A DNA stretch of 64,000 nucleotides from Luteimonas padinae. Lineage in GTDB: Bacteria; Pseudomonadota; Gammaproteobacteria; Xanthomonadales; Xanthomonadaceae. The notes below the pieces were generated by a model. The model did not search any database, was not told where the DNA came from, and saw only the letters and a program-made list of their open reading frames with translations. A program made the translations under genes and the position numbers. Shown piece after piece: positions 1-8,977 of this stretch; position 1 is the first letter of the stretch, and each line of letters begins with the position of its first letter. The DNA is taken from NCBI RefSeq assembly GCF_014652935.1, contig NZ_BMZT01000002.1, positions 1 through 64,000 on the forward strand. The letters are read 5' to 3'.

Positions 1-948
1 CGAGGATGCGGCGCAGGGTCGCCAGGCAAGACCAGAAGCTGTCAGCTCTTTTACAACCGTCCGTGATTTCGGGGTAGAACCCTCCCGATGCCACCGCAAG
101 TACGTTGGGTGAGGGCGAAGTTCCGGCGTGTCAGGCACCACCAGCTTCCGGTCAGCTCGAATCAGCTTATCCACGTCTCCCGGAACGCCATGCGGCGACA
201 GGATGATCTGGTAGTCGTCACTGAACGTCATTAGTCCGCGATCGAACAACCAGTGAGCGGTGCCCGTCAGTGCGATCCCGTTCCGCACGGCGTCGGGGCC
301 GTCGGCTTCGACTGAGCGAATGTGGGCCGCCTGGACTTCAGGTCTCCCGCCACCATTGATCAAGCAAAGGCCGGTGGCCGCGCACGTGTTCACGTATGCC
401 GCACGCACCTGTCGACGAAACGCGATGTCGCGGACCTTGCGTGCAGTGACCAGTTCGATGATGGGTCGGGTGACGTACTCGGGAACCTCCTCGGCGACGG
501 CGCTGATGTGCTCCCAAGGTTCGCCCTGGAGGCTGATGCCGCGCCGCACGATGTCATCAAACTCGTGCCGCGGTAGTTCACGAACCGAGCGTCCAAACGC
601 GCCCTTGTTGGTCTTGCCGTCTTCCCGGACAAGCTTGCTCTCGCGGTAGCCTTCGGCATCCCGGAAGGGGACCGCCGTGTCAAAGGCGATGTAGCCCCGC
701 ATCAGTGCGTAAAAGTGATCGGCGAGCCTAGTGTCCGGGATGACGCCCGCGACCTGGGCAAGGGCGAAATAAGCCTGTCGTCCGGTCGCGCTGCTGGGGC
801 CCGTCGTCCGCCGCGGTTCGTAGTACACGATCCAGTCGCCAATCGCTGCTTCTACTTGCGGCAGGTACCGGCGTGGAAAGTGGTAACGCTCCTCGACCAG
901 GTCGTCGTATACCGAGCTGTCCGAAGCGATGAATACAGCGTTCGTCAT
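1..948 (-). CDS. HNH restriction endonuclease, 3' end outside the window
   Basis: The reading frame starts at an ATG and stays open to the left edge, so the C-terminus is missing. The first ~100 residues carry the YHFPRRYLPQ and WIVYYEPRR motifs of an N-terminal PUA/EVE-like module found in this endonuclease group. Around residues 200-250 lies an HNH nuclease core (INGGGRPEVQAAHI, then RNGIALTGTAHWLFDRG) with the expected His, Asn and His. Family knowledge points to a cytoplasmic, probably modification-sensing restriction enzyme. It diverges from the Mrr-like gene next door, which suggests a small defence patch. The last ~30 visible residues, after YLRWHRE, look unlike the usual short end of the family, so the true stop may be altered. 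Confidence 0.8.
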   Translation of the reverse strand, partial: MTNAVFIASDSSVYDDLVEERYHFPRRYLPQVEAAIGDWIVYYEPRRTTGPSSATGRQAYFALAQVAGVIPDTRLADHFYALMRGYIAFDTAVPFRDAEGYRESKLVREDGKTNKGAFGRSVRELPRHEFDDIVRRGISLQGEPWEHISAVAEEVPEYVTRPIIELVTARKVRDIAFRRQVRAAYVNTCAATGLCLINGGGRPEVQAAHIRSVEADGPDAVRNGIALTGTAHWLFDRGLMTFSDDYQIILSPHGVPGDVDKLIRADRKLVVPDTPELRPHPTYLRWHREGSTPKSRTVVKELTASGLAWRPCAASS

Positions 949-1058
949 GGCGTCCCCTAAGCGCGGCGCCAGGGTAACAGGGTAATCTCCGGGATCGCAC
1001 TCGCCGGAATGCAACGGGTGGCACGGCACCTGCTACGCATCCGGATAGCAAACATGGG

Positions 1059-1973
1059 ATGTCTGCGATGCGACTGAAGCGCGTCAGGGAACGTCGAAGC
1101 GATGCACTGGCCGGGGAGGACTGGGCCCGGGTCGAACAGTTGCTGGCGGATTACTACCGCGGCCAAGGCTATGTCGTGGAGCATTGCGGGACGGGCGGCC
1201 GTGCCGCCAGGTTCGACGGCGGAGTCGATCTGCGGCTCCGGCGGGACGGCGAAACCACCCTCGTCCAGTGCAAGCATTGGAACGCCTACCAGGTCCCGCA
1301 CAACGACGTGCACCAGCTGCTCGGCATCATGGTCAACGAGCGCGCATCCGGCGCGATCCTGGTGACCAGTGGTGAATTCACGCGCGCCGCCATCGAGGCC
1401 GCCACGCGACACGGTCATGTCCAGCTGGTGGATGGCGACGATCTGCGCAGGATGCTGGGTCCGCGGTTTGATCAGCTGGGTGCGGGCAGAACCACGGGTG
1501 GGCAGGGCAACCGTCGCGGAGGGGCCCCGGTGGGTGGATTCGGCGCGTGGGCTGCCGAGCGGTTGGTATCCGCAGCCGAGGATCGGATCCGGGGTGGCGG
1601 AAAGCGACGCGCAACGTCGATCATGGCCGCTGGCGCGTGGTCCGGGCTTGTCGCCATCCTGCTCAAGTTCGTCCTGGCCATCGCGCTCTTCTGGTTCATG
1701 AGCGCGGCGCTGCAGCGGATCGTCCTGAACATGACGCCGGTCAAGCCGTCGCCCGCTCGGGCCGAACCCGTGCCGCAGTCGGCGTCGACGCGCTCGTTTC
1801 CGGTGCGTCAGTCGCCGACGCGGGTTGTCTCGCCATCACCGCCAGTAATTCACGTGCCGACAGCGCAGGAAATCGAGCAGCACCGCCGCCGCAATGCGGA
1901 ATCGATGGAGATCCTGCAGGAGTCGACGCCGGAGCTACCGGTCGACCCGCGGAGCCGGAATGTGTTGCAGTAG
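1059..1973 (+). CDS. Mrr-like restriction endonuclease with membrane anchor
   Basis: A 304-residue protein. Its N-terminal ~135 residues form a PD-(D/E)XK nuclease domain of the Mrr type: GGVD (D57), then LVQCKHW (Q70, K72), and an ILVTSGEFT strand. It is followed by a Gly/Arg-rich linker, one hydrophobic helix at about 190-220, and a Pro/Ser-rich tail of ~80 residues. The layout, nuclease inside and tail outside, resembles proteins named 'restriction endonuclease' in Xanthomonads whose role is not settled. It is transcribed away from the HNH endonuclease. Defence against foreign DNA is inferred from family and neighbour only. Confidence 0.75.
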   Translation: MSAMRLKRVRERRSDALAGEDWARVEQLLADYYRGQGYVVEHCGTGGRAARFDGGVDLRLRRDGETTLVQCKHWNAYQVPHNDVHQLLGIMVNERASGAILVTSGEFTRAAIEAATRHGHVQLVDGDDLRRMLGPRFDQLGAGRTTGGQGNRRGGAPVGGFGAWAAERLVSAAEDRIRGGGKRRATSIMAAGAWSGLVAILLKFVLAIALFWFMSAALQRIVLNMTPVKPSPARAEPVPQSASTRSFPVRQSPTRVVSPSPPVIHVPTAQEIEQHRRRNAESMEILQESTPELPVDPRSRNVLQ

Positions 1974-2098
1974 CGTCGCTGGCGGAGGTCCCCCGTTGGA
2001 GCGGCTGGATCTGACCAGCGCGGAGAAGGAGTAGGTCCGGCACGGCAACGCGGCCCGGCGGAGCCGGGCTCGGTGCATGGCTTCGCCAGTCCCTGCGC

Positions 2099-2104
2099 TA
2101 CGAT
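2099..2104 (+). promoter_or_regulatory. -10-like hexamer TACGAT, leaderless start
   Basis: TACGAT ends six bases before the ATG of the AbiEii-like gene, and no Shine-Dalgarno sequence fits between them. Transcription would then begin at or next to the start codon. No convincing -35 box is visible. Confidence 0.35.
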
Positions 2105-2110
2105 TGCCCC

Positions 2111-2605
2111 ATGCCCAGCCTGCTTGACCAGATCAGGGAAGCCCTGGTCGCCTTCACCCGCCTGCAGACGCCTCCGGCGCTGATCGGCGGGCTCGCGCTT
2201 GCCGCGCACAACGTGGTCCGTGCCACGCGGGATGTCGACTTCCTCGTGGATGCCGACGACGCCGACCGCCTGCACGGACTCCTGCTGGAGCTGGGATACC
2301 ACTGTGTCCATCGCAGCGCGGACGCGGCCAATTATCTGCGCGGCGAGGAAGGTCTCGACCTTCTGTACACGCACCGTCCCATCGCCAGGAAGTTGCTGGA
2401 GACTGCCGATGAACGGGACACGCCGATGGGGCGGCTCAGGGTGATCCGCAGCGTTGTCCTGGTGGATGAGGGCGGTGTGCAGCGCCTGCCGGCGCCGGCC
2501 GATCCGATCCAGGCGTGGATCGATCTCATGGAGGTCGTGCGGATGCTGCGTCCTCCTCGCGATGCGCGGCCGACCAGGCAGGCCGGCGGCCGGTTCCTGC
2601 TTTGA
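2111..2605 (+). CDS. AbiEii-like nucleotidyltransferase, possibly truncated
   Basis: A 164-residue protein with the MNT/AbiEii signature: LIGGLALAAH followed by the metal-binding RDVDFLVDA, then a conserved LLYTHRP stretch. Relatives act as toxins in abortive-infection or toxin-antitoxin pairs, or as orphan nucleotidyltransferases. In the family the domain continues with a 'K-x-x-A, DxxDI' helical part. Here, from about residue 130 (QAWIDLMEV), the sequence turns into Arg/Pro-rich residues and stops, so a frameshift or 3' truncation is likely. No antitoxin partner gene is visible. The ATG lies very close to a -10-like hexamer. Confidence 0.65.
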   Translation: MPSLLDQIREALVAFTRLQTPPALIGGLALAAHNVVRATRDVDFLVDADDADRLHGLLLELGYHCVHRSADAANYLRGEEGLDLLYTHRPIARKLLETADERDTPMGRLRVIRSVVLVDEGGVQRLPAPADPIQAWIDLMEVVRMLRPPRDARPTRQAGGRFLL

Positions 2606-2814
2606 TCCACGGCGGCGCTTGAACGACTGCGCGAAGGACTACGGCAGGACAGGGCCACGACCGGCCTGCTTCGGCGCTATGGCACCGGAGCGCGCACCTG
2701 GTAGACCATGAAACCTGTGTCGGAGTCGCCCTCCTGTAGCCACGCGCCTCCGGACCGTGACAGATTCCCCGTCCGGTTGACCAGACCAGACCCCGCCCCG
2801 CCCGGCCGTCCTCG

Positions 2815-3678
2815 ATGAAAGATGCACTCGTGTTCTCCCATGCCAACGGATTCCCGGCGCCGGTCTACCGCGTGTTGTTCAATGCGCTCGGCGAGCGGTT
2901 CGATGTGTCCGCGGTGGATCGGTTCGGCCACGACCAGCGATACCCGGTGGGTCGCGGCTGGCCGGGCCTGGTCGCCCAGCTGCGCCACCACATCGAGTCC
3001 GCAGTCGCGCCCGGTCGGCGCACGTGGCTGGTCGGGCATTCGATGGGCGGTTACCTGAGCGTGCAGGCCGCGGCAACGCTCGGCAGTCGTATCGCGGGCG
3101 TGGTATTGCTCGATTCGCCGTTGATCGGCGGACTGGGCGCACGTGTCGTCAAGCTGGGTCGGCTCACCGGGCTGGACCAGCACCTGATGCCGCTGGAGCA
3201 GACCCGCCAGCGGCGTACGCGCTGGCCGGATGTCGACTCGGTCCGTGCACACTTTGCCGACAAGCCGGGTTTCAGGCGCTGGGATCCCCGAGTGCTGCAC
3301 GACTATGCGAAGCACGGCACCGAGGCCCGCGACGGGGAGCGCGCGCTGCGCTTCGATCGCGAGGTCGAGTACCGGATCTACCGGACCCTGCCCACGCGCA
3401 GCATCGTCGAACTCGCGCGAGGGCTTCCACTGCCGATGGGATTCGTCGCGGGCCGATACTCGCGCGAGGTGCGGCACATCGGCCTGCGGCACACGCGCCG
3501 CGTGGTCGGCGACCGGCTCGACTGGATCGATGGCAGCCACCTGTTCCCGATGGAACGTCCCGTCGAAACGGTCTTGGCGATCGAATCACTGGTCGACCGG
3601 ATGCGGTGCGGCAACTGCCACGACAACGACGTCTCACCGGTAGAGTTCGAAAGGCGCTACGCGCAAAGCGGCCGTTGA
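2815..3678 (+). CDS. alpha/beta-fold hydrolase
   Basis: A 287-residue protein without a signal peptide. FSHANGFPAPVYR near the N-terminus is the oxyanion-hole strand (HANG) typical of a subset of alpha/beta hydrolases. The nucleophile elbow is GHSMGG with Ser76, and DGSHLFPMERP near residue 245 supplies the catalytic His. It is probably a cytoplasmic esterase or lipase-like enzyme; the substrate cannot be told from sequence. The C-terminal tail after residue 265 (CGNCHDNDVS) is not part of the fold. Upstream there is a 209-base stretch without a supported gene. Confidence 0.8.
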   Translation: MKDALVFSHANGFPAPVYRVLFNALGERFDVSAVDRFGHDQRYPVGRGWPGLVAQLRHHIESAVAPGRRTWLVGHSMGGYLSVQAAATLGSRIAGVVLLDSPLIGGLGARVVKLGRLTGLDQHLMPLEQTRQRRTRWPDVDSVRAHFADKPGFRRWDPRVLHDYAKHGTEARDGERALRFDREVEYRIYRTLPTRSIVELARGLPLPMGFVAGRYSREVRHIGLRHTRRVVGDRLDWIDGSHLFPMERPVETVLAIESLVDRMRCGNCHDNDVSPVEFERRYAQSGR

Positions 3679-3779
3679 GTGTCTATGAAACTCTGGGCGG
3701 CCCAGGATGCTTCAGGGCCACGGCGGTGCTCCATGCGGGTGGTGAAGGTCGAGGATATCCGCTGACGCGGCCCCGGCGG

Positions 3780-4256
3780 CTACTTCCGCCGCGCCACCCA
3801 GGTGTCCAGTGTCTTGGCGAACGCCTGCCTGTCCCGCGCACCGAACGCCGCCGGGCCGCCCGTCTGCACGCCTGCGCCGCGCAGTTCCTCCATGAAATTC
3901 CGCACCGACAGGCGCTCGGCGATGTTGTCCTTCGTGAACCGTTCGCCGCGTGGATTCACGGCTTCCGCACCCTTGGCCAGCACGCGCGATGCGAGCGGGA
4001 TGTCCTGGGTGACGACCAGGTCACCCGGCCCGGCGCGTTCGGCGATCAGGTCGTCCGCCGCGTCGAAGCCGCCCTGCACCTGCAGCGCGCGCACGAAGCG
4101 CGAGCCCGGCGTGCGCAGCCACTGGTTGGCGACCAGGGTCACCGGCACCTGCGCGCGCTCGGCGGCGCGGAACAGCATGTCCTTCACCGGGCCGGGGCAG
4201 GCGTCGGCATCGACCCAGATCTGCGGCGGGGCGGGCGGGGGCGTGGGATCGGTCAT
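3780..4256 (-). CDS. YaiI/YqxD family protein (UPF0178), copy 1
   Basis: A 158-residue protein beginning MTDPTPPP, with the family hallmark [13 protein letters not shown], followed by [25 protein letters not shown], and the C-terminal [12 protein letters not shown] block. The family has a PIN/NYN-like nuclease fold with conserved acidic residues (DADA, TQD), but its substrate is unknown. The frame extends upstream, yet homology starts only at this ATG. A second copy at 10.3-10.8 kb differs at about 12 of ~147 aligned residues, so one of them is a recent paralogue or has been homogenised by gene conversion. Confidence 0.85.
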   Translation of the reverse strand: MTDPTPPPAPPQIWVDADACPGPVKDMLFRAAERAQVPVTLVANQWLRTPGSRFVRALQVQGGFDAADDLIAERAGPGDLVVTQDIPLASRVLAKGAEAVNPRGERFTKDNIAERLSVRNFMEELRGAGVQTGGPAAFGARDRQAFAKTLDTWVARRK

Positions 4257-4267
4257 GGCGGTACAGC

Positions 4268-4426
4268 CTACCCGCGCTCGAGCCGCACAAGCACCTCCGC
4301 GGCGTGGAACACGCGGTTCCTGCGTCGCTTCGGCTCGGTCAGGATCTTCCGCTCCACCAGCTGGTTGACCGCACGGCCGGCGGCCACGAACGAGATGCCG
4401 TGTGCCTTGGCCACCTGGTTCACTGT
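4268..4426 (-). pseudogene. Remnant of a Fic family protein (C-terminal winged helix)
   Basis: The 52 codons before a TAG stop read as a winged-helix domain ([20 protein letters not shown], then [12 protein letters not shown]) of the kind that ends many Fic/DOC AMP-transferases. No Fic catalytic HPFxDGNGR motif is present upstream, and the frame there is unrelated. It is best read as the surviving 3' end of a deleted Fic gene. It could instead be a small DNA-binding protein, but no start codon or ribosome site supports that. Confidence 0.55.
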
Positions 4427-4431
4427 TGCGA

Positions 4432-4480
4432 TGCAAAATGCACACTTGTTCAGTTTGTGTACAGTCGTCCTCGAGCCCGC
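4432..4480 (+). promoter_or_regulatory. AT-richer upstream region with small palindromes
   Basis: This is the only AT-rich patch in the 340-base gap before the secreted Cys-rich protein gene. It holds TGCA-AAA-TGCA and the inverted pair ACAC...GTGT. It is a plausible promoter or operator region for that gene, but no regulator can be named. Confidence 0.25.
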
Positions 4481-4596
4481 CGCAGGTCCCTTTGGGGACG
4501 CCAGACCGGGGACATGTCGAAGGCGCTCTCGAGTCGCGTTGCTGCTTGCTGTTCCGCAGTCCAGTAGTCCAACCACACACTCTTGGGGATACACAC

Positions 4597-6042
4597 ATGA
4601 TTCGCATGGGGAAGATCGCAGTCTGCATTGCGTTGGCCACGGGGCTGGCGTTGGCCGGTCCAGTCGCCGCCCGCTCCGGCGGTACGGGGGGCACCGCCGG
4701 CATCGACGTCAACGCCGTTGCGGAGGGGAACGTCACCTTCTTCGTCGCGGACCCGGAACTGGGCCTGGCTGGCGTCTACAGCGCCAATGGCACCGACCTC
4801 TACTTCGAAGCCCGCCGGGCGCTGGATCCGGCCACTGGCGCGCCCGGTGCGCTCAGCGTCCGCGTCATCGATGCCGAAGCGCGCACGCTCGCGCTGGGCG
4901 GCGAGCCCTACGCGAAGCACTGGGTGCCGCAGCCCGGCGAGTTCGGGAAGGGGGAGGGGGTGGAACAGGTCCAGCTGCTCGCCAGTCTGGGCGAGGCGCT
5001 GGGAGCCGCCAGGCTGCATCCGTCGCTGTCGGCCGAGAAGTCGGCGCTGGCGGCGCTGGCCAGGCGGGCCGCGGGCACGTCCGCGGGATTCCCGCTGCGC
5101 ACGGGCGCGGACGCCACCACGTACGCGGCGCCGGCCGCGGCCCAGGTGTCCGACTTCTACCTGCAGTCGGCCCGCGACCTGAAGCTCGAGCGCAAGCCCG
5201 ACGGCACGCTGGTCGCCGATCTCGGTGGCGGAATCGTGCTGGAGGCCTCGCAGCGCTTCATCGCGGACGAGCCTGACGAGAACGGTCGCATGGGCCGCTT
5301 CGATACCTACTCGATGGTGAGGGCGGCCGACGGCTATGTCCTGGCGACCGAGCTGGGCGGCGACGAGCTTCCCGAAGGCTGGAACGAGGCGATGGATCGG
5401 GTGAACGAGCGGGAGCACCACGCGCTGGCGGCGGATTTCGGCCGCGCGGCCACGGCCCTGAACTCGCTCGCCTATGGGGTCCGGAGCGCGGGCGCGGCCC
5501 TCAGTCCGGACAATGAGCAGGCCTCGCTGCAGCGGCTGGCGCAGACCCTGGCCACCCACCTGCTGCCGGTGCGCGACGACAAGACCGACGGCGGGGACGA
5601 TCGGCTCACACGCGCCGCCGGCCTGTACCAGACCTACATCCAGGTGTGGCGCAAGCCCTTCGTCGTGATCGCGGAGCACTCCGGCACGCGCGTGGGCAAG
5701 TGGAAGTTCAAAAGCACCTCGACGTCGAGCACCAAGGTCCACCAGGGCTGGGTGAGCTACTGCAACCACGGCACCTGCGCGGCGGGCTCGAAAATGACCC
5801 ACAAGTGCACGTTCACCGGCCCGCGGTTGACCTGGTACCGGCTGCCGTCGCGGCGCACGGATGCCGGTGGCCATACCTGCAGCACGCCGTACTGGGCGAT
5901 CGCGCGCGGCGGACACCACAACTGCCATGACGATTCTTCGGTCCAGGTCAGGGCGGTGCGGGGGCAGTCCTACTCCGTCACGGGTGGCCGCTGTGGCGAC
6001 TCCTGGTTCTCGGCGTACGCGCCGACCTGCGGCGCGCAGTAA
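4597..6042 (+). CDS. Secreted protein of unknown function with Cys-rich C-terminus
   Basis: A 481-residue protein whose start [10 protein letters not shown] leads a clear signal peptide cleaved near GPVAARS, so it is exported to periplasm or medium. Residues ~30-370 are a mixed region I do not recognise, with no repeats or catalytic motif. The last ~110 residues are a separate domain with seven cysteines (for example [24 protein letters not shown]) and many aromatic residues, suggesting a disulfide-stabilised binding module. The frame runs further upstream but that part lacks a signal peptide. The gene is monocistronic and faces a convergent TetR gene across a hairpin. Confidence 0.65.
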   Translation: MIRMGKIAVCIALATGLALAGPVAARSGGTGGTAGIDVNAVAEGNVTFFVADPELGLAGVYSANGTDLYFEARRALDPATGAPGALSVRVIDAEARTLALGGEPYAKHWVPQPGEFGKGEGVEQVQLLASLGEALGAARLHPSLSAEKSALAALARRAAGTSAGFPLRTGADATTYAAPAAAQVSDFYLQSARDLKLERKPDGTLVADLGGGIVLEASQRFIADEPDENGRMGRFDTYSMVRAADGYVLATELGGDELPEGWNEAMDRVNEREHHALAADFGRAATALNSLAYGVRSAGAALSPDNEQASLQRLAQTLATHLLPVRDDKTDGGDDRLTRAAGLYQTYIQVWRKPFVVIAEHSGTRVGKWKFKSTSTSSTKVHQGWVSYCNHGTCAAGSKMTHKCTFTGPRLTWYRLPSRRTDAGGHTCSTPYWAIARGGHHNCHDDSSVQVRAVRGQSYSVTGGRCGDSWFSAYAPTCGAQ

Positions 6043-6066
6043 GCGCCGGTAGCGATGTGGCACGGC

Positions 6067-6112
6067 GACGCCGGACGCTGGTCCGGCGTCGTCGTATCCG
6101 GCGTCGTCGTAT
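6067..6112. terminator. Hairpin plus tandem repeat between convergent genes
   Basis: GACGCCGGA and TCCGGCGTC form a 9-bp stem with a 6-base loop, and the 15-base unit TCCGGCGTCGTCGTA then occurs twice in tandem. It lies between the convergent secreted-protein and TetR genes. There is no T-run, so this would be a weak or Rho-assisted bidirectional terminator. Confidence 0.45.
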
Positions 6113-6118
6113 CCCGGG

Positions 6119-6778
6119 TCAGGCGGGCCGGGGCGTGGCGGCGGCTTTCGCGCTGATGCCGCGTGCACCGATGACGATCATCTTGACCATCGTGGTCAGT
6201 TCGTCGATCTGTCCGGCATCGCGTTCGGGCGGCAGGTCCATCGCGCTGGCGCCGACCGCGAAGACCAGTCGCGTGATGGCACGGGCCACCAGGTCCGGTG
6301 CATGCAAAGGGGTGCCTGTGGTCTCGGCGAGCCGGACCAGGTCTTCGCGCAGTTCTTCCTCGAAGAAGCGCAGCTGTGCGTCCACCGCGTGCTTGTACGC
6401 GTCCGACCCGGCCAGGCCCTCGCGCAGGAGAAGGTGCAGGAACTTGTCGTCGGCGCGCAGCCGGTCGAAGAACGCTTCCACCGAACTGCGCACCACGCTG
6501 CGCCCGGAAGTCGCGCGATGGCGGGCCTGGCCGATGACCGTGCGCAGCGAAGTGCCGGCGCGCTCGATGAGGGTGACGGCCAGTTCGTCGATGTCGCGGA
6601 AGTGGCGATAGAAGCTGTTGGGCGCGATCCCGGCCTCGCGCGTGACTTCGCGCAGGCCCAGGGTGGAGACGCTGCGGTTGGGGCCGAGCAGGGCCATCGC
6701 CGCCGCGATCAGGTCCTCGCGCGTGATCGAAGGCCTGCGGCCGAGGCCGCGGCGGGGGAGCGGTTTGGAATCGGGCAC
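6119..6778 (-). CDS. TetR family regulator, FabR-like
   Basis: A 219-residue protein with an N-terminal helix-turn-helix (LREVTREAGIAPNSFYRHF, then DIDELAVTLIE) that strongly resembles FabR/YijC, the repressor of unsaturated fatty-acid synthesis genes. The ligand-binding part contains VVRSSVEAFF and FLHLLLRE as in FabR. FabR senses acyl-ACP/CoA pools; that role is inferred from family. No fabA or fabB gene is close, so its targets would be elsewhere. The ~50-residue C-terminal end (TTMVKMIVIGA) is less conserved. Confidence 0.75.
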   Translation of the reverse strand: MPDSKPLPRRGLGRRPSITREDLIAAAMALLGPNRSVSTLGLREVTREAGIAPNSFYRHFRDIDELAVTLIERAGTSLRTVIGQARHRATSGRSVVRSSVEAFFDRLRADDKFLHLLLREGLAGSDAYKHAVDAQLRFFEEELREDLVRLAETTGTPLHAPDLVARAITRLVFAVGASAMDLPPERDAGQIDELTTMVKMIVIGARGISAKAAATPRPA

Positions 6779-6868
6779 GGGATGGGGTGATCGGAAGGTC
6801 TGTCGTCATCATCCCGCAAACCGGGGCGGAGTGCCGCCCGCGTTGCCACTGGTGCCCGACGCGGTCCC

Positions 6869-8416
6869 TCACCCGTCGTGGTGCGTTTCCAGGTAATCCG
6901 ACACGTCGTTATTGGCGATCGCCAGCAGCATGTCGTACAGCGTGTCCTCCAGGCGGCGCGACATCGCGCCCGCCACCACCGGGTTGTCGCCGTACTCCGC
7001 CTGGATGCCGGCGTCGACCATGTCCGCCAGCTCCTGCAGCCCGGCCTCGATCTCTTCGGGCGAGCCGGACATCAGCCCGGTGAGGTACTGCTCCAGGCCG
7101 GCCTCGATCTGGGCGTCGGTCAGGCCTTCGACGGTGCCGTACAAGTCGAAGAGGAAGTCTGCGAACTTGCCGGTGGGCACGAGGCTGCCGATGGTGACCA
7201 CCGTGTCGATGATCCGCAGGATGCCGTTGACCCTGGCCTCGTTCGATTCGAGGTTGCCCAGGAAGGGCAGCGACTGTGCGATCAGCAGGGCGGGCGACAG
7301 GATCTCCAGTCGTCCGAGCGCGCTCTGTGCCTCGGCGGATTGCGGGTCTACGGCGACGATGTCGGCCTGGTCGCGGGTGTAGTCGTCGAGCTTCGACGCC
7401 ACGGCCTCGCCGAAAAGGTTGTCCGGGTTGAACGCGGTCACGCCCAGCAGGAAGCCGAGGCGGCGGGCGTCGTCGGCCGCGTACTGGCCGGGATTGTCGT
7501 AGCCATCGGTGAGGTCGTCGAAAATGGCGTCGGAATGGCTGATCAGCAGGCGCGAGAGTGCTTCGGTCCGGGAATCCGAGGTCCGCTGTGAGAAGATGTC
7601 GTTCTCGACGAAGTATTCCTGGTTGTCACCCGCCCAGTTGGCCATTTCCACGGCCAAGTCGGTGCCGCGGCCGCCGGACTCCGCCAGCGCGACGATCAGC
7701 CCGGCCAGCGCATCGGGCGAATGCGTGTCGTAGCCGACAGAGTCCTTGTCGGCCAGCAGTTCGCGGATGTGCTGGCGCTCGGCGGCATCGCGATCGGGAG
7801 ATGCATAGGCGTCGAACAGTGCCTGGCGGCTCAGTGCGTCGACGCCAAGGCCGGCAATCACGTTGTTCGCCCAGCCGGTGATCTGCACGTCGGTGCCATG
7901 CGATGCCCTGTGGCGGTCGGCTCCGGCGAGGATGTCCATCGCCATGGTGGCCATCGCCGCTTCGAAATCCTGCATGGCCTGGCTGTTGGAGGCACCGAAC
8001 AGCATCTGCGCACCGCGTTCCTGCTGGGGGCCGAAGCCGGCGATGCCGAACCCGAACAGGCTGAACAGTTCGTCCTGGTCGAGCGAGCCTTCCGCGTGCT
8101 TGGCGGCGATCGCGTCGGCGAGCGCGGTCAGGCCGCTGGCCGGATAGCCGCTGCCCTCCAGCCGACCGAGCTCGGTGGCATTGACGAAGTCGGTCCACCG
8201 GTCCGGCTCCCGCCGCTGCAGCTCATCGAGGATCGCCTTGGCCTCCTCGGGCGTGCAGCACCTGGACAGTTCATCCAGCAGCACCTGGGTGGGGTCGCCG
8301 TTGCCGCGCGCATCGAGGACGTTGTCCACGGCCTGGTCGACGTCTACCGTGCCGCAGGACGTGTTGGTGCCCACCGGGCCGCCGGCGTCGGGGATGGCGT
8401 GGATGGTGTTGATCAT
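6869..8416 (-). CDS. Orphan 515-residue protein, helical, no signal peptide
   Basis: The start MINTIHAIPDAGG is chosen over an in-frame upstream start because the added residues are low-complexity. The protein is acidic, rich in Ala, Asp and Leu, and mostly helical by composition, with no recognised domain, signal peptide or metal motif. Around residues 385-440 there is a mildly hydrophobic Gly/Leu stretch (PALLIAQSLPFLGNL, then IIDTVVTIGSLVP) that could insert into or lie on a membrane. Its style resembles the 876-residue protein at 34-37 kb: an acidic helical body and a hydrophobic region late in the chain. A substrate of a specialised secretion system is one guess; no such system is in the window. 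Confidence 0.5.
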   Translation of the reverse strand: MINTIHAIPDAGGPVGTNTSCGTVDVDQAVDNVLDARGNGDPTQVLLDELSRCCTPEEAKAILDELQRREPDRWTDFVNATELGRLEGSGYPASGLTALADAIAAKHAEGSLDQDELFSLFGFGIAGFGPQQERGAQMLFGASNSQAMQDFEAAMATMAMDILAGADRHRASHGTDVQITGWANNVIAGLGVDALSRQALFDAYASPDRDAAERQHIRELLADKDSVGYDTHSPDALAGLIVALAESGGRGTDLAVEMANWAGDNQEYFVENDIFSQRTSDSRTEALSRLLISHSDAIFDDLTDGYDNPGQYAADDARRLGFLLGVTAFNPDNLFGEAVASKLDDYTRDQADIVAVDPQSAEAQSALGRLEILSPALLIAQSLPFLGNLESNEARVNGILRIIDTVVTIGSLVPTGKFADFLFDLYGTVEGLTDAQIEAGLEQYLTGLMSGSPEEIEAGLQELADMVDAGIQAEYGDNPVVAGAMSRRLEDTLYDMLLAIANNDVSDYLETHHDG

Positions 8417-8589
8417 GCGCGGACCTTCCGTAAACCTGGGCTCGCCCCATGCTGGCAAGAGGAGGGCAGGGCCGGAAGCTGGGGCCAACCCCTGGCCTGG
8501 CTTCGGGAGGCTGCATCCCGCAGACGGGTTTCCGGCTGCTTAACGCTTCGCTTGCTAGCGTCCGTGGCCAAGCCGTCGCGGAGGACACC

Positions 8590-8913
8590 ATGGATCGTTC
8601 GAACGTCGCTGTGTCGCGCAGGTGGGGGATCCTCCTGCTGATGACCGTCTGTTGCGCCTTGCCCATATCGGCAGCGCATGCGCAGGCGGCCCCGCAGGCG
8701 GGCACTGCGAACCCTTCGCAGGCTGCCGATGAGGCCGCGGTCAAGGCCGAGCTCAGGCGCACGGTCGAGCAGCGCAAGCGGGAGCTGCGACCGGAGTACG
8801 AGCGCCGCGTGCGCGAGGACGGCAAGCCGAGCGCCGACCGCTGGCTGCGCGAGGCGGCCGCCGAGATGGGCCGCCGCGACGGCGCCGCGATGCGCGCCAG
8901 ATACGGAGAGTGA
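8590..8913 (+). CDS. Small exported charged protein
   Basis: A 107-residue protein. The first ~34 residues are a signal peptide (WGILLLMTVCCALPISAAHA). The mature part is short, rich in Arg, Glu and Ala, and probably one or two long helices with no cysteine. I do not recognise a family. The ATG is preceded by GGAGGACACC, a good ribosome site. It diverges from the 515-residue orphan, and the gap between them contains a TAGCGT hexamer that could serve as a -10. Confidence 0.55.
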   Translation: MDRSNVAVSRRWGILLLMTVCCALPISAAHAQAAPQAGTANPSQAADEAAVKAELRRTVEQRKRELRPEYERRVREDGKPSADRWLREAAAEMGRRDGAAMRARYGE

Positions 8914-8932
8914 CGGGCAGGCGCGATGCCTT

Positions 8933-8962
8933 CGCGCTCCGTGCAGCCGCGCTCCGTGCAGC
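8933..8962 (+). repeat. 15-bp tandem duplication
   Basis: CGCGCTCCGTGCAGC occurs twice head to tail just after the small exported protein gene. It has no clear function. Confidence 0.6.
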
Positions 8963-8977
8963 GCCCGGGCTTCCTGG

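Noticed and set aside
2677-2814. Minus-strand fragment reading SRSGGAWLQEGDSDTGFMVY
   Set aside because: It looks protein-like but has no start, no family I can name, and lies in a frame that continues antisense through the hydrolase gene.
3024-5276. 750-residue plus-strand frame across the hydrolase and YaiI region
   Set aside because: It crosses several supported genes in other frames and is Arg/Ala-rich without domains.
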